Positions 23,654 to 33,154 of a stretch of DNA of 64,000 nucleotides are shown piece by piece. The first letter of the stretch is position 1. The number at the start of each line of letters is the position of its first letter. The notes under the pieces are model-generated. The model was not told the DNA's origin and did not search any database. It saw only the letters and a list, made by a program, of their open reading frames with translations. A program made the position numbers and the translations under genes. The DNA is from an uncultured Flavobacteriales bacterium (GTDB lineage: Bacteria > Bacteroidota > Bacteroidia > Flavobacteriales_D > Sanyastnellaceae), in assembly GCA_937974555.1 (NCBI GenBank), contig CALJKR010000033.1, positions 4,505 to 68,504 on the forward strand, written 5' to 3'.

Positions 23654-24871
23654 ATGACCACGTCATACGACATCATCATTGTTGGAGGAGGAATTGTTGG
23701 AGCCGCAACATTCTACAAAATGCAGCGCAGATTCCCCCATCTGGAAATCCTATTGATTGAAAAAGAAAACCGCCTTGCAGACCACCAAACAGGAAACAAC
23801 AGCGGCGTCATTCACAGTGGTATATACTACAAACCCGGCTCACTCAAAGCAGTGAACTGTGTCAACGGCCGACGTGAATTGGTAGAATTTGCCAAGCAAT
23901 ACAATATCCCCCATGACATCTGTGGAAAACTTATCGTGGCTGCAGATGCCTCAGAATTGGGTTTTTTAGAGAAAATATATCAAAGCGGTGTGTCCAATGG
24001 AATAGAAGGGATGCAACGCGTAAGTCCGGATCAAATCAGAGAAATTGAACCGCATGTAAAAGGGATTGATGGTGTGCACGTCGGTTGTACGGGCATTATC
24101 GATTTTAGAAGAGCCACTGAGGTGATGTGCGAATTGGGTGTTGCTATGCAAAACAAAAGCAAAGTCAATTTGGGAGAGGAGGTTTTGGGATTTGAACGTG
24201 ATGGAGAATGGACCAATGTCAAGACCAACAAGTCTGCATACAAAGGAAAATTCTTGATTGTTTGTGGAGGCTTGCAGGCTGACCGTTTGGCAAAAAAAGA
24301 TGGTGTTGCCTTGAAAGAAAAAGTAGTCGGATTCCGCGGTGATTACTATGAATTGGCTGAACACGCCAAACACAAAGTAAAGCACCTCATCTACCCTGTT
24401 CCCAATCCTGAATTTCCATTTTTGGGTGTGCACTTCACACGTATGACAGATGGCTCTATTGAATGTGGTCCCAACGCGGTTTTCACATTCAAAAGAGAAG
24501 GTTACGGAAAAACAGATTTCAGCTTGCGCGATACCATTGATGCATTGAGTTACATTGGAACTTGGCGATTGTTCATGGGGAATATGAAATACGGATTGGA
24601 TGAATACCGCAGGGCCTTTTCTAAAAAATTGTTTTTAAAGACTTTGCAACGCTTAATTCCCGATTTGACCATGGACGACATTGTACCTGGCCGTGCAGGA
24701 GTTAGAGCGCTTTTACTTCGCGAAGATGGGGATACCCGTGACGACTTTAGAATTGAATACACGGATCACAGCATTCACGTGCTCAATGCGCCTTCCCCCG
24801 CTGCCACTGCGTCTTTGGCTATTGGTGACAATGTCGTGGAAATGGCCGTTAAACACTTTGGATTGATATAA
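23654..24871 (+). CDS. lhgO: L-2-hydroxyglutarate oxidase/dehydrogenase
   Basis: The product has 405 residues. It is a FAD-dependent DAO-superfamily enzyme with a Rossmann motif IIVGGGIVGAATFYKM at residues 8-23. The family marker NNSGVIHSGIYYKPGSLKA follows. The C-terminal RAGVRALLLREDG and NAPSPAATASLAIG are also conserved. It oxidises L-2-hydroxyglutarate to 2-oxoglutarate, feeding electrons to the quinone pool, and is usually membrane associated. yqeY follows after 10 bp on the same strand. Confidence 0.93.
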   Translation: MTTSYDIIIVGGGIVGAATFYKMQRRFPHLEILLIEKENRLADHQTGNNSGVIHSGIYYKPGSLKAVNCVNGRRELVEFAKQYNIPHDICGKLIVAADASELGFLEKIYQSGVSNGIEGMQRVSPDQIREIEPHVKGIDGVHVGCTGIIDFRRATEVMCELGVAMQNKSKVNLGEEVLGFERDGEWTNVKTNKSAYKGKFLIVCGGLQADRLAKKDGVALKEKVVGFRGDYYELAEHAKHKVKHLIYPVPNPEFPFLGVHFTRMTDGSIECGPNAVFTFKREGYGKTDFSLRDTIDALSYIGTWRLFMGNMKYGLDEYRRAFSKKLFLKTLQRLIPDLTMDDIVPGRAGVRALLLREDGDTRDDFRIEYTDHSIHVLNAPSPAATASLAIGDNVVEMAVKHFGLI

Positions 24872-24881
24872 AAATAACAAT

Positions 24882-25331
24882 ATGAATTTAGCAGATCAAA
24901 TCAACGAGGATATCAAGACCGCCATGAAAGGCGGTGACAAGGAAAAATTAATGGCCTTGCGCGATATCAAATCAAAAATATTATTGGAAGCCACCAAAGA
25001 TGGTTCATCAGAAGTTACCGATGATAAAGTCATGGCTATCCTAACCAAACTGAACAAACAACGCATGGAAAGCATTGAGATTTTCAGAGCACAAGGCCGT
25101 GAGGATTTGGTTGAAGAGGAACAAAAGCAAGCAACGGTCATTCAAGCTTATTTGCCACAACCTTTGAGCGCAGAAGAGTTAGAAAAAGCGGTCCGTGAAT
25201 GCATTGCACAAGTGGGCGCTTCCGGTCCCGGTGATATGGGCAAAGTTATGGGGGTTGCCTCCAAAGCATTGAGCGGAAAGGCCGATGGCAAAGCCATCAG
25301 TGAAATGGTTAAATCTTGTTTGGCATCTTGA
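24882..25331 (+). CDS. GatB/YqeY-domain protein
   Basis: The product has 149 residues, the usual YqeY length. It is helical, with LADQINEDIKTAMKGGDKEK at the N-terminus and the tail GDMGKVMGVASKALSGKADG, similar to the tRNA-binding tail domain of GatB. The cellular role is not settled; tRNA-dependent amidation is suspected for the family. It is followed 3 bp later by the protease gene. Confidence 0.95.
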   Translation: MNLADQINEDIKTAMKGGDKEKLMALRDIKSKILLEATKDGSSEVTDDKVMAILTKLNKQRMESIEIFRAQGREDLVEEEQKQATVIQAYLPQPLSAEELEKAVRECIAQVGASGPGDMGKVMGVASKALSGKADGKAISEMVKSCLAS

Positions 25332-25334
25332 GTC

Positions 25335-25748
25335 ATGGACATCATTGGAAGAAGAGAAATGATACACCTCCCCGAATGGGGAGGTTTTTTCATTCCAGCA
25401 AAAATTGATACCGGTGCTTTCCGAACCGCCGTGCATTGCGATAGCTATATCGAAAAGGAAAAAGACGGAATAACAATTTTAGAAGTAACATTTACCTGGG
25501 AAGATCAGGAAAAAGCCCATGTGGTTATTTTTGACAAATTCAAAAAAAGAATCATTAAAAATTCCTTTGGACAAACAGAGGAGCGCTATTGCGTCAGAAC
25601 CGCGATAAAAATTGGACAACGAACCATCCAAAGTGAAGTCACTTTAACCAATCGTTCTGGCATGAAATATCCAGTACTCTTGGGAAGAAAGACAATCGGA
25701 AAAAAATTCTTGGTGGATGTGAGTCACATCAACCTGAATACTTTTTAG
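25335..25748 (+). CDS. RimB-like retropepsin-type protease (ATP-dependent zinc protease family)
   Basis: The product has 137 residues. The N-terminal IGRREMIHLPEWG and the aspartic-protease-like KIDTGAFRTAVHC define the RimK-associated protease family (COG4067), called RimB in Pseudomonas. There RimB trims polyglutamate that RimK adds to ribosomal protein S6. A second conserved stretch is GQRTIQSEVTLTNRSGMKYPVLLGRKTI, here seen as TLTNRSGMKYPVLLGRK. Its stop directly abuts the stop of the convergent rimK gene, supporting a functional link. Confidence 0.85.
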   Translation: MDIIGRREMIHLPEWGGFFIPAKIDTGAFRTAVHCDSYIEKEKDGITILEVTFTWEDQEKAHVVIFDKFKKRIIKNSFGQTEERYCVRTAIKIGQRTIQSEVTLTNRSGMKYPVLLGRKTIGKKFLVDVSHINLNTF

Positions 25749-26621
25749 TTAGACATTTTTCTCGATGTACTTGATAATGTGCGTCGCGATATCTTTTCCT
25801 GTGGCCTGTTCGATTCCCTCCAAACCAGGAGAGGAATTGACCTCAATAATCAACGGCCCACGATCACTTCGAAGCATATCTACACCAGCAATTCCCAGTT
25901 TCATGGCATTGGCAGCCTTAATGGCGGTAATTTCTTCTTCCGGGGTTAACTCAATAATTTGCGCGGTTCCACCACGATGAAGGTTACTTCTAAATTCTCC
26001 TTCCTTCGCAGTACGCATCATGGCACCTACCACTTGCCCATCCACCACAAACGCTCGAATATCAGCTCCTTTGGCTTCTTTGATAAATTCCTGAACAATC
26101 ACCCTCGCCTTTAATCCATTAAAAGCTTCAATAACAGAAACCGCTGCTTTTTCATTGTCTGCCAATACAACACCCAAACCTTGGGTTCCCTCCAACAATT
26201 TAATCACTACCGGAGCACCACCCACTTCTTGCAATGTGCGATCCACATCCTTGCTATAATTGGTAAAGATGGTTTTTGGCAAACCCAATCCCGCTCTAGA
26301 AAGGATCTGCATACTGCGCAGCTTATCTCGAGAGCGAACCAAAGCCTGGGATTCAACAGCCGTAAAGACGTGCATCATTTCAAATTGTCGCACCACCGCC
26401 GTTCCGTAAAAAGTAACCGATGCACCAATTCTTGGAATCACGGCTTGAACGTCCTTGATTTCTTGACCCTTGTAAATGATTTTGGGATTCTTTTTTTCAA
26501 TCACCAAATTACATTTCAAATGATCTAGCACGATTACTTCGTGTCCTCTGGCTTGCCCTGCTTCTACCAGACGTGAAGTACTGTAAAGCTTAGGATTTCT
26601 GGATAAAACAACAATTTTCAT
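25749..26621 (-). CDS. rimK: RimK-type alpha-L-glutamate ligase
   Basis: The product has 290 residues with an ATP-grasp fold. MKIVVLSRNPKLYSTSRL starts the N-terminal domain. VVIKLLEGTQGLGVVLAD is the ATP-binding loop, and LRSDRGPLIIEVNSSPGLEG holds the metal ligands. It adds glutamate to the C-terminus of ribosomal protein S6, or makes short poly-glutamate. It is convergent with the RimB-like protease and 47 bp downstream of the glycosyltransferase gene. Confidence 0.93.
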   Translation of the reverse strand: MKIVVLSRNPKLYSTSRLVEAGQARGHEVIVLDHLKCNLVIEKKNPKIIYKGQEIKDVQAVIPRIGASVTFYGTAVVRQFEMMHVFTAVESQALVRSRDKLRSMQILSRAGLGLPKTIFTNYSKDVDRTLQEVGGAPVVIKLLEGTQGLGVVLADNEKAAVSVIEAFNGLKARVIVQEFIKEAKGADIRAFVVDGQVVGAMMRTAKEGEFRSNLHRGGTAQIIELTPEEEITAIKAANAMKLGIAGVDMLRSDRGPLIIEVNSSPGLEGIEQATGKDIATHIIKYIEKNV

Positions 26622-26668
26622 GGGAATTCTTACGATACAATATTACGCCAAGGAATGTAAACCTACCG

Positions 26669-27808
26669 TTAAACTTCATCAAATAATTGACGGTCCAAAA
26701 CATCGGTTCTCCAACGCGCTTCTTCTTGATTCCTGAATTGAAGCAAGTGCTGGACTTTGTCCGCATAACTTGATTCGTCAGCAGATAAAACATCCATCAT
26801 CACCTTTTTAAAGGATGCATCACTGAGAGCAAAATCCCAACCCCAACCTTTCTCAACCAGGTTTTTCCAAGGTGTCGTATTGGCAACAACTACAGGAACC
26901 CCCATCAGCAGGGACTCCGCAATGGCATGACCATAATTCTCTCCACGGGTTGGCGAATACAAATAATGTGCGCTTTGAAGCGCCTTGCAACACATCTCCG
27001 GAGACATCGGGCCTGCATATTGCACATTCCAATCCGCATGGTCGTGAATCAATTGCAGGATGCGTTGTGAATAGCCTTGGTCTCCTTGGGGACCAATAAT
27101 TCTTAATTCGATGCTCTTCAACTGAGGGATGTCATACCAAGCTTGAAGCCCCTCCAAAACACCTTTCTCAGGACTGAGCCTCGAAATCATCACCCACTTT
27201 TTATTCTCCCACTTTGGCCATTGAGCTCTGAAAGGATGAAACGTAGGAATATTGGGCATCAAAAGAACCGGACAGTGATTTCCAAAATACTTCTTGATGT
27301 GATGCGCTTCTTCCTCACTTGTTGGTTGCCAGACCACCCGCTTAAAAAAACCAAGCCACTTCATTGATTTCAAGAACAACTGCTTTTTCAACGATTTGAT
27401 GCGCAAGGCCTCTGGATGCAGCATACCCCTTGGGGCCAATATCAACTTATTTTTTCCAGCCATTTGCCGATTCCAAAGCATGGGTTTAAGTGTGAATGTA
27501 ACCGAAAACATGGAGTTCATAAACCACGCATCCTGAATGAAATCTCGGCAAACCTTCTTCATCACTGTAATTCCCGTCGCATCATCCGCACAATACATAA
27601 CATGCGCTCCGTTGGGTTGCTCAACCCACTGGTTGCGCGGTATACCCGTGTAAGGAACGTCATCACCTAGATCGCGATCACTGGTGATCACCCACGCCCT
27701 TTTTCCAAGAAGCTGAACCAAATTGGAAACCGACCGAATGGGTCCACCCGCTTTAAAGCCAGGCGAAAACCAATCAGAAAAAATCAATATTCTAGGAGAA
27801 TCTGACAT
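26669..27808 (-). CDS. Glycosyltransferase family 4 enzyme
   Basis: The product has 379 residues with a GT-B fold. The N-terminal loop FSDWFSPGFKAGGPIRSVSN is typical of GT4. The C-terminal Rossmann half has KWVMISRLSPEKGVLE and the nucleotide-sugar motif YSPTRGENYGHAIAESLLMG (E-x7-E). The donor and acceptor sugars are unknown. Its first 17 bp overlap the asnB-like gene, so it is part of the polysaccharide operon. Confidence 0.9.
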   Translation of the reverse strand: MSDSPRILIFSDWFSPGFKAGGPIRSVSNLVQLLGKRAWVITSDRDLGDDVPYTGIPRNQWVEQPNGAHVMYCADDATGITVMKKVCRDFIQDAWFMNSMFSVTFTLKPMLWNRQMAGKNKLILAPRGMLHPEALRIKSLKKQLFLKSMKWLGFFKRVVWQPTSEEEAHHIKKYFGNHCPVLLMPNIPTFHPFRAQWPKWENKKWVMISRLSPEKGVLEGLQAWYDIPQLKSIELRIIGPQGDQGYSQRILQLIHDHADWNVQYAGPMSPEMCCKALQSAHYLYSPTRGENYGHAIAESLLMGVPVVVANTTPWKNLVEKGWGWDFALSDASFKKVMMDVLSADESSYADKVQHLLQFRNQEEARWRTDVLDRQLFDEV

Positions 27809-29654
27809 TGTTTCTTTTTAACCAATGCGACAATACCACCAAATGCCAAAAATAATTCCACGGAATCGATTTGTCATTTTGAACAAAACGGTTCCAATTC
27901 TCTTCCAAGCCAATGGCATTGAAAATGGGTATTTCAAATAAACGCTCAAGCTCCGATTGACAAAAGCCTTTCAACGGGCCCTTCATCCAAGATTCCCATG
28001 GAAAAACAAAACCTTTTTTCTTCCTTTGGTATGCCGATGCTGGAATTAAATCTTGGGTAGCCTGAATGAGCAGCTGTTTGTCCCATTGTCCCATTTTATA
28101 TTCGTCTGGAAGTGCCAAAACAAAAGACACCAATTCATGATCAATCAAGGGAACCCGCACTTCTAAGGTATGCGCCATGGACATTTGATCCGCATCGCGA
28201 AGCAAAATATGCGACATGTAAGCCGACATCTCCGCAGCTGAAATACTTTGATACAGGTGATCGTGGTCCCTATCCTTCCAAGCATTTTGAGGTGTCACAC
28301 CCCAAGCTGATGCTCCCACAAAATCCTCGATCAAACGCTCGTCTATCATTTTTCGGTCCGAAAGAAACAACAAGGCATCGCTTCGATCTTTGGATCGCAG
28401 CAAAGGCAACAAACGGTTCACTTGAATTTTATTCCAACGCTTGCCCAACAATTTCTCTATTACTGGACCTTGAAAAGTAATGGGAGGCATGTACTTCCTG
28501 ATGAATCGGGAATCGTGCATTCTTTTAAAAAGGGGATAGCCACCAAAAACCTCATCACCACCTGACCCCGACAAAGCCATTTTTATACCCTGCGCCCTCG
28601 TTACTTGAGCAACAACAAAACTATTCACTCCATCACCAGAAGGGTGATCCATCGCTTCTAAAGCCGGCATCACCGCATCAAAAAAATCCGAAGTGGTAAG
28701 TTGTATCGGATGATGTTTGGTGTTGTATCGCTTTGCAACCTCATTGGAGTAAATGGACTCATCAAATTGTTTTTCTTCAAACCCAATGGAAAAAGTTGAA
28801 ATCGGTTGCACCGAAAATTGGGACATCAAACCCACGACGGCTGAAGAGTCAACTCCACCCGATAAAAAAGCACCAAATGGAACATCACTTCGCATGCGCC
28901 ACTGCACACTTCGATCCAAATGAGAACGAACCTCTTTCACCACTTCTGCCTTGCTTCGCTTTTCGTTTGAAGAATCAATATCCCCTACCTGCCAATATTG
29001 CTCTTGAATCAACCACTCTCCATCCTTCCAAATTTTGTATTCGCCTGGCATCAAAGAATAAATTCCCTCTACGATAGTCAATGGATTCCAAACCGTTTGA
29101 TAGGTGACATATTGAATCAGAGCCTGGGAATCAACCGTAGAAGAAGACTGACCCGTAGACAAAAGCGACCTGATTTCAGAAGCAAAATACAGGGTTCCAT
29201 CTTTCTCAAAAAAATACAAGGGTTTCTCTCCCAAACGATCGCGAATCAATAGGAGCTCTTGGCTTCTTTTATCGTAAAGCGCTATGGCAAACATGCCATT
29301 TAAATAATGTACAAATTCCACCCCCCATCGGAGATAGGCCGCAATCAAGACCTCGGTATCGGATTCTGTTCTAAAAGTATAGTTGCTCCGAAGCAACTGT
29401 TTCAACTCAATAAAATTGTAGATCTCACCATTGTATACAACAACAATATCGCCATCTACACTTTCCATGGGTTGATGGCCATCCATACTGGTATCAATGA
29501 TGGACAATCGCTGATGGCCCAGGTAACAATCATCGACATGAATGGATCCATGATCGTCAAAACCCCGATGGCGAATGGCTTGCTTCATCACCTCCAAGCA
29601 ATGGGCATATTGCTCAGAATTGTCTTTACCCACTATACCTACAATACCACACAT
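27792..29654 (-). CDS. asnB: Asparagine synthase-type glutamine amidotransferase (AsnB-like)
   Basis: The product has 620 residues. An N-terminal Ntn glutaminase domain starts MCGIVGIVG with nucleophile Cys2; RLSIID (49-55), YNGEIYN (74-80) and SDTEV (98-102) bind glutamine. The synthetase domain has the PP-loop SGGVDSS at 265-271 and ALSGSGGDEVFGGYP later. RHRGFDD replaces the usual RHRGPDD. Family members in sugar clusters often amidate uronic acids or other acids instead of making free asparagine. The placement among three glycosyltransferases favours such a role, but it is not proven. Confidence 0.9.
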   Translation of the reverse strand: MCGIVGIVGKDNSEQYAHCLEVMKQAIRHRGFDDHGSIHVDDCYLGHQRLSIIDTSMDGHQPMESVDGDIVVVYNGEIYNFIELKQLLRSNYTFRTESDTEVLIAAYLRWGVEFVHYLNGMFAIALYDKRSQELLLIRDRLGEKPLYFFEKDGTLYFASEIRSLLSTGQSSSTVDSQALIQYVTYQTVWNPLTIVEGIYSLMPGEYKIWKDGEWLIQEQYWQVGDIDSSNEKRSKAEVVKEVRSHLDRSVQWRMRSDVPFGAFLSGGVDSSAVVGLMSQFSVQPISTFSIGFEEKQFDESIYSNEVAKRYNTKHHPIQLTTSDFFDAVMPALEAMDHPSGDGVNSFVVAQVTRAQGIKMALSGSGGDEVFGGYPLFKRMHDSRFIRKYMPPITFQGPVIEKLLGKRWNKIQVNRLLPLLRSKDRSDALLFLSDRKMIDERLIEDFVGASAWGVTPQNAWKDRDHDHLYQSISAAEMSAYMSHILLRDADQMSMAHTLEVRVPLIDHELVSFVLALPDEYKMGQWDKQLLIQATQDLIPASAYQRKKKGFVFPWESWMKGPLKGFCQSELERLFEIPIFNAIGLEENWNRFVQNDKSIPWNYFWHLVVLSHWLKRNNVRFS

Positions 29655-29655
29655 T

Positions 29656-30702
29656 TTAATCGATCCAATTTTTTATCGTTTTACACCATTGCTGATGATT
29701 GATCAGCCCTGCCTTTTCCAAAGATACTTCACGTGCCCGTTTTCGATCGGCCGAGGACATTCCATCCGCTTGCTTGAGAAAATTTCCAAGTGCGGAAAAA
29801 TCTCCGTTGGGTATTATCCAACCATTCACCCCTGGCACAACAAAATCATCTCCAGCACCAACGGCATCGGAGACAATCAACGGCAAGCCAGCGCCCGCTG
29901 CCTCATGGACAGCAACTCCCCAAGGTTCATATCGCGAAGCCAAAATAAAAACATCCCACTCCTTCCAAATCTTTTTCAATCTTTCGGGTTGGGCAAAGCC
30001 CTGGTATTGTATCTGTTGGTGTTTGGGCATTTGTTCCTTCAATGGACCTGTGCCCCAAATATGAATTTCCCAATGTGGATTTTGATTCAATAGCGGTACC
30101 AATTCCTCGATGGATTCAGGAAAACCTTTTTCATGAACCAAACGAGCGACACAGCCGATGATCCATGGTTTGCTATCACGATCTTTATCTTGAATTTCGA
30201 TTCCTTGCAAATCTGCAACATAAAAACCCGTCGCAATTTCAGCTTCAGCAAATCCCATGGCCCGTGCCAATCGCGCTTGGCGCTCCCCAGGAACCCAAAC
30301 CGTATTATAATGCTTGCGCCACTTCCATCGCATCCAAAAACTACCCAAACGCATTTTCATTGTGTTTTGCCATTGGGTATCAAAAGCCAAAACTCTTTTT
30401 GAAAGACCCTTGCTTTGAACAAAGGCATTATAACCAGGGTCACTCCAACCCGAGACAACCACACATCTATACTCCCCACGCTGATCTCTTGCTTTGTACT
30501 CCATCGGATCCCAATCCTCACGCTTGGTCCAAATAATCCCCGGCAGTTGGGAAAGAACCAATGGTGCTTCGGCATTCACTGGCCAATACACCACTTCCAC
30601 ATCACAAATATTTTGATTCGCCAATTCCTTTAAGCAGGAGATAAAATATCCCGCCAACTCGCGAAACAAAAAGAGCACTTTGGGTCGCGGAGAATTATGC
30701 AT
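29656..30702 (-). CDS. Glycosyltransferase family 4 enzyme
   Basis: The product has 348 residues. The N-terminal half begins KVLFLFRELAGYFISCLKEL. The C-terminal half has IGCVARLVHEKGFPESIEEL and the E-x7-E-type motif ASRYEPWGVAVHEAAGAGLP. The sugar specificity is unknown. It overlaps the Wzy-like gene start by 8 bp upstream and sits 1 bp before the asnB-like start, so it is tightly coupled in the cluster. Confidence 0.9.
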   Translation of the reverse strand: MHNSPRPKVLFLFRELAGYFISCLKELANQNICDVEVVYWPVNAEAPLVLSQLPGIIWTKREDWDPMEYKARDQRGEYRCVVVSGWSDPGYNAFVQSKGLSKRVLAFDTQWQNTMKMRLGSFWMRWKWRKHYNTVWVPGERQARLARAMGFAEAEIATGFYVADLQGIEIQDKDRDSKPWIIGCVARLVHEKGFPESIEELVPLLNQNPHWEIHIWGTGPLKEQMPKHQQIQYQGFAQPERLKKIWKEWDVFILASRYEPWGVAVHEAAGAGLPLIVSDAVGAGDDFVVPGVNGWIIPNGDFSALGNFLKQADGMSSADRKRAREVSLEKAGLINHQQWCKTIKNWID

Positions 30703-31966
30703 TGATTTGGAATTTAAATTTCTCCTTGGTCATCGCTTTCTTGTCGTTTGAATTCCTCTTTTTGGTGTAATAAAACAACCACAAGAAAAAAGGAAACCCA
30801 CAATAAAAATAATTGCCTTGACGCAACAACTGCAAAGCAATAATCAAGAAACAAGCATTACTAATCAACCAATAATCATCTTGCAATGTCCATCCTTTCA
30901 ATACCCAATTTGAAAAAAAGAAATAGGCAAAAAATACCAAGCCCACAATCCCTGTCTCACTCATCAAGCGAAGCGCCATGGAGTTGGCATCGGCCTTATT
31001 AAATTCAATATCCACCACCCCTGACATGTTGGTCAAAGAGAAGCGGTCAAAAGCGGTCTCATGCGAACCCAATCCCGTTCCAAAAATGGGATTTTCTTTA
31101 AAGTTCTCTGTTGCAATATGTGTATGGTTATACAATACAAAGCTACTTCCATGAATGTCATAGGAATAAATATTTCCTGTATTGTAAATCTCAAACGTAG
31201 AATCCACCCTGCTTCTGAACTCTTCATTATTGTCATAAGCATAATTAAATCCAAAGGCCAACATGGGTCCAATTAAGAAACTGTAACGCAAGAAACCTGA
31301 ATTTAAAACCAGCAATAAAATCGAAATCAAGATACCAAACATCCCTACACCCGATTGTGTCAAAGGATAAGCGGCAAGAATCACAAGACTTTGTCTTAAG
31401 GTGATAAACTTTGGATCTTTTCTGTTCACCAAGTTGTACAGCCCAATAAAAAAAGCTGGTGCCATGGTTGAGGCATAATAAGACGGCTCAGAGAATAATG
31501 AATTCATTCGGATACCTCCTCCTTCCGCGTAGATTACCCCCCATTTGTTGAGTATCCAACCAAAATTATAACCGGGTGCAAAACCCACACGTTGCGTCAC
31601 CACTTGCATAATCCCGATGGCACTTACGACAAACGCTGATTTCATATAAAATTTGAAAAGCTCCGACACATCTTCATCAAAAATCTTCAATACAAATTCA
31701 AAGAACGCCACCGACAAGAAGAAACCCATGGTTACTTTAATCAGCTGGCTAAAAGTATTTAATCCCAATTGGACAAAAATGACCCCAACAATAAACAATA
31801 CAGTAAACGTGATAAGGGCAAATTTGGGAGGACCTAATTTGAAAAAGAAATAGGGCAAAAAGAGGTAAGCGATATACCCCACATAAAACTCAAAAGGAAC
31901 CTTGAAAAGTACGATGGCACTTAAAAACAAATTGGCAAATAAGAAAATCAGTACAAGCCTTTTCAT
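30695..31966 (-). CDS. O-antigen ligase/polymerase-like membrane protein
   Basis: The product has 423 residues with about ten membrane helices. A large loop in the second half (about 265-320) contains HGSSFVLYNHTHIATENFKE and NPIFGTGLGSHETAFD. This periplasmic loop with a GTGLG-type motif before the last helices is typical of Wzy polymerases and WaaL ligases. It probably joins or transfers repeat units of the polysaccharide built by the neighbouring enzymes. Which of the two it is cannot be told. Confidence 0.8.
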   Translation of the reverse strand: MKRLVLIFLFANLFLSAIVLFKVPFEFYVGYIAYLFLPYFFFKLGPPKFALITFTVLFIVGVIFVQLGLNTFSQLIKVTMGFFLSVAFFEFVLKIFDEDVSELFKFYMKSAFVVSAIGIMQVVTQRVGFAPGYNFGWILNKWGVIYAEGGGIRMNSLFSEPSYYASTMAPAFFIGLYNLVNRKDPKFITLRQSLVILAAYPLTQSGVGMFGILISILLLVLNSGFLRYSFLIGPMLAFGFNYAYDNNEEFRSRVDSTFEIYNTGNIYSYDIHGSSFVLYNHTHIATENFKENPIFGTGLGSHETAFDRFSLTNMSGVVDIEFNKADANSMALRLMSETGIVGLVFFAYFFFSNWVLKGWTLQDDYWLISNACFLIIALQLLRQGNYFYCGFPFFLWLFYYTKKRNSNDKKAMTKEKFKFQINA

Positions 31967-33129
31967 TTATTGATTTGAATTAACCAACGGTTGATGGTAT
32001 CCATGTGATTTCGCCCTACCTGACTCCAGCCCCAATTTTGTTTCACTCTATTCAATGACACCATGCCCTTTTGTTTGATCATTTCAGGGCTTGCACGCTG
32101 CACTTCTCTCAACACTTCAATGAGCTTAGGAACGGTCACTTGGTTCATCAGCCAGCCGTTTTGATCATCCACCATCACCTGATTGGCGCCGACATCGGCG
32201 CAAACCACCGCCATGCCTCTGGCCATTCCTTCAAGAATTACGGTAGGCATACCTTCTGATATTGAGGGTGCAACCAAAACGTGGTGTTCATCCATGATGC
32301 GCTTCATTTGCTCTTCATCATTGATTGCCCCAAAATAAACGATGCCGGATTGCTTGTCTTTTAAGTGATCTGGAATAGGACCCGCAATGGACAATTGAAT
32401 CTCCGCATGATTTTGCGCCAATGATTTGTAGGCTTTGATCAATTCTTTTAAGCCTTTTCGTCGCTCAAATCGACCCACGAACAACATTTTAATTTGCTGA
32501 GATCTTTCAACAGGTAGGGGCACAAACCACGATTCATCAATACCCGATGAAAGTGTCAGTATTTTGTTTGGCGCAATTCCTTGTTTGGACAAAAGTTCAT
32601 TGATTCTACCACCCAATGAAACGGTGGCATCCGCATGTGTAATGTTCCAGCGGGTTACACCGCGCAACATCCATTGGTGCAATTTACTCTTCCAGCCAAA
32701 TGCCTTTTGGAACATTTCCAAACCATGAAAATGATTTACAATGGGCGGCAATTTGACCCCTTGTTTCTTTTGCTCTATCCATTTCCATCCAGAAAATCCC
32801 TGGGCAAAAATCACATCAAACTCCTTCGCCCTACTTTTCAACTTCTGAAAAGTTGCATTGCTATACGCATAAGACTCTTTGATATAATGACCCGGGAGAC
32901 TTCCCAAATCCGGAAAACGCAATGTGAGTATTTCCAAAGATGACCCCACCAAACCCAGTCCCTCTTGAACCACCGCATTTTCTGGCAAAACTTTTTTGTG
33001 GGTGATGCAATGCACCACAGTAACAGACTCCCCCTGAAGCACCAATTGTCTCACAAGATTGTAGCTATGCTTTTGCATGCCACCCAATTCAAAGGGGCTT
33101 ATTCCATCTGTCAATACCAACCAGCGCAT
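31963..33129 (-). CDS. Glycosyltransferase family 4 enzyme
   Basis: The product has 388 residues. The N-terminal loop DGISPFELGGMQKHSYNLVR is a classic GT4 acceptor-side glycine-rich loop. MLFVGRFERRKGLKELIKAY and APSISEGMPTVILEGMARGM (E-x7-E) form the donor site. The sugar is unknown. It overlaps the Wzy-like gene by 4 bp and follows the ThiF-like gene after 25 bp, so it is probably the first glycosyltransferase of the operon. Confidence 0.92.
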   Translation of the reverse strand: MRWLVLTDGISPFELGGMQKHSYNLVRQLVLQGESVTVVHCITHKKVLPENAVVQEGLGLVGSSLEILTLRFPDLGSLPGHYIKESYAYSNATFQKLKSRAKEFDVIFAQGFSGWKWIEQKKQGVKLPPIVNHFHGLEMFQKAFGWKSKLHQWMLRGVTRWNITHADATVSLGGRINELLSKQGIAPNKILTLSSGIDESWFVPLPVERSQQIKMLFVGRFERRKGLKELIKAYKSLAQNHAEIQLSIAGPIPDHLKDKQSGIVYFGAINDEEQMKRIMDEHHVLVAPSISEGMPTVILEGMARGMAVVCADVGANQVMVDDQNGWLMNQVTVPKLIEVLREVQRASPEMIKQKGMVSLNRVKQNWGWSQVGRNHMDTINRWLIQINK

Positions 33130-33154
33130 TCCTTAGTTCTATGATCAAGCGAAT

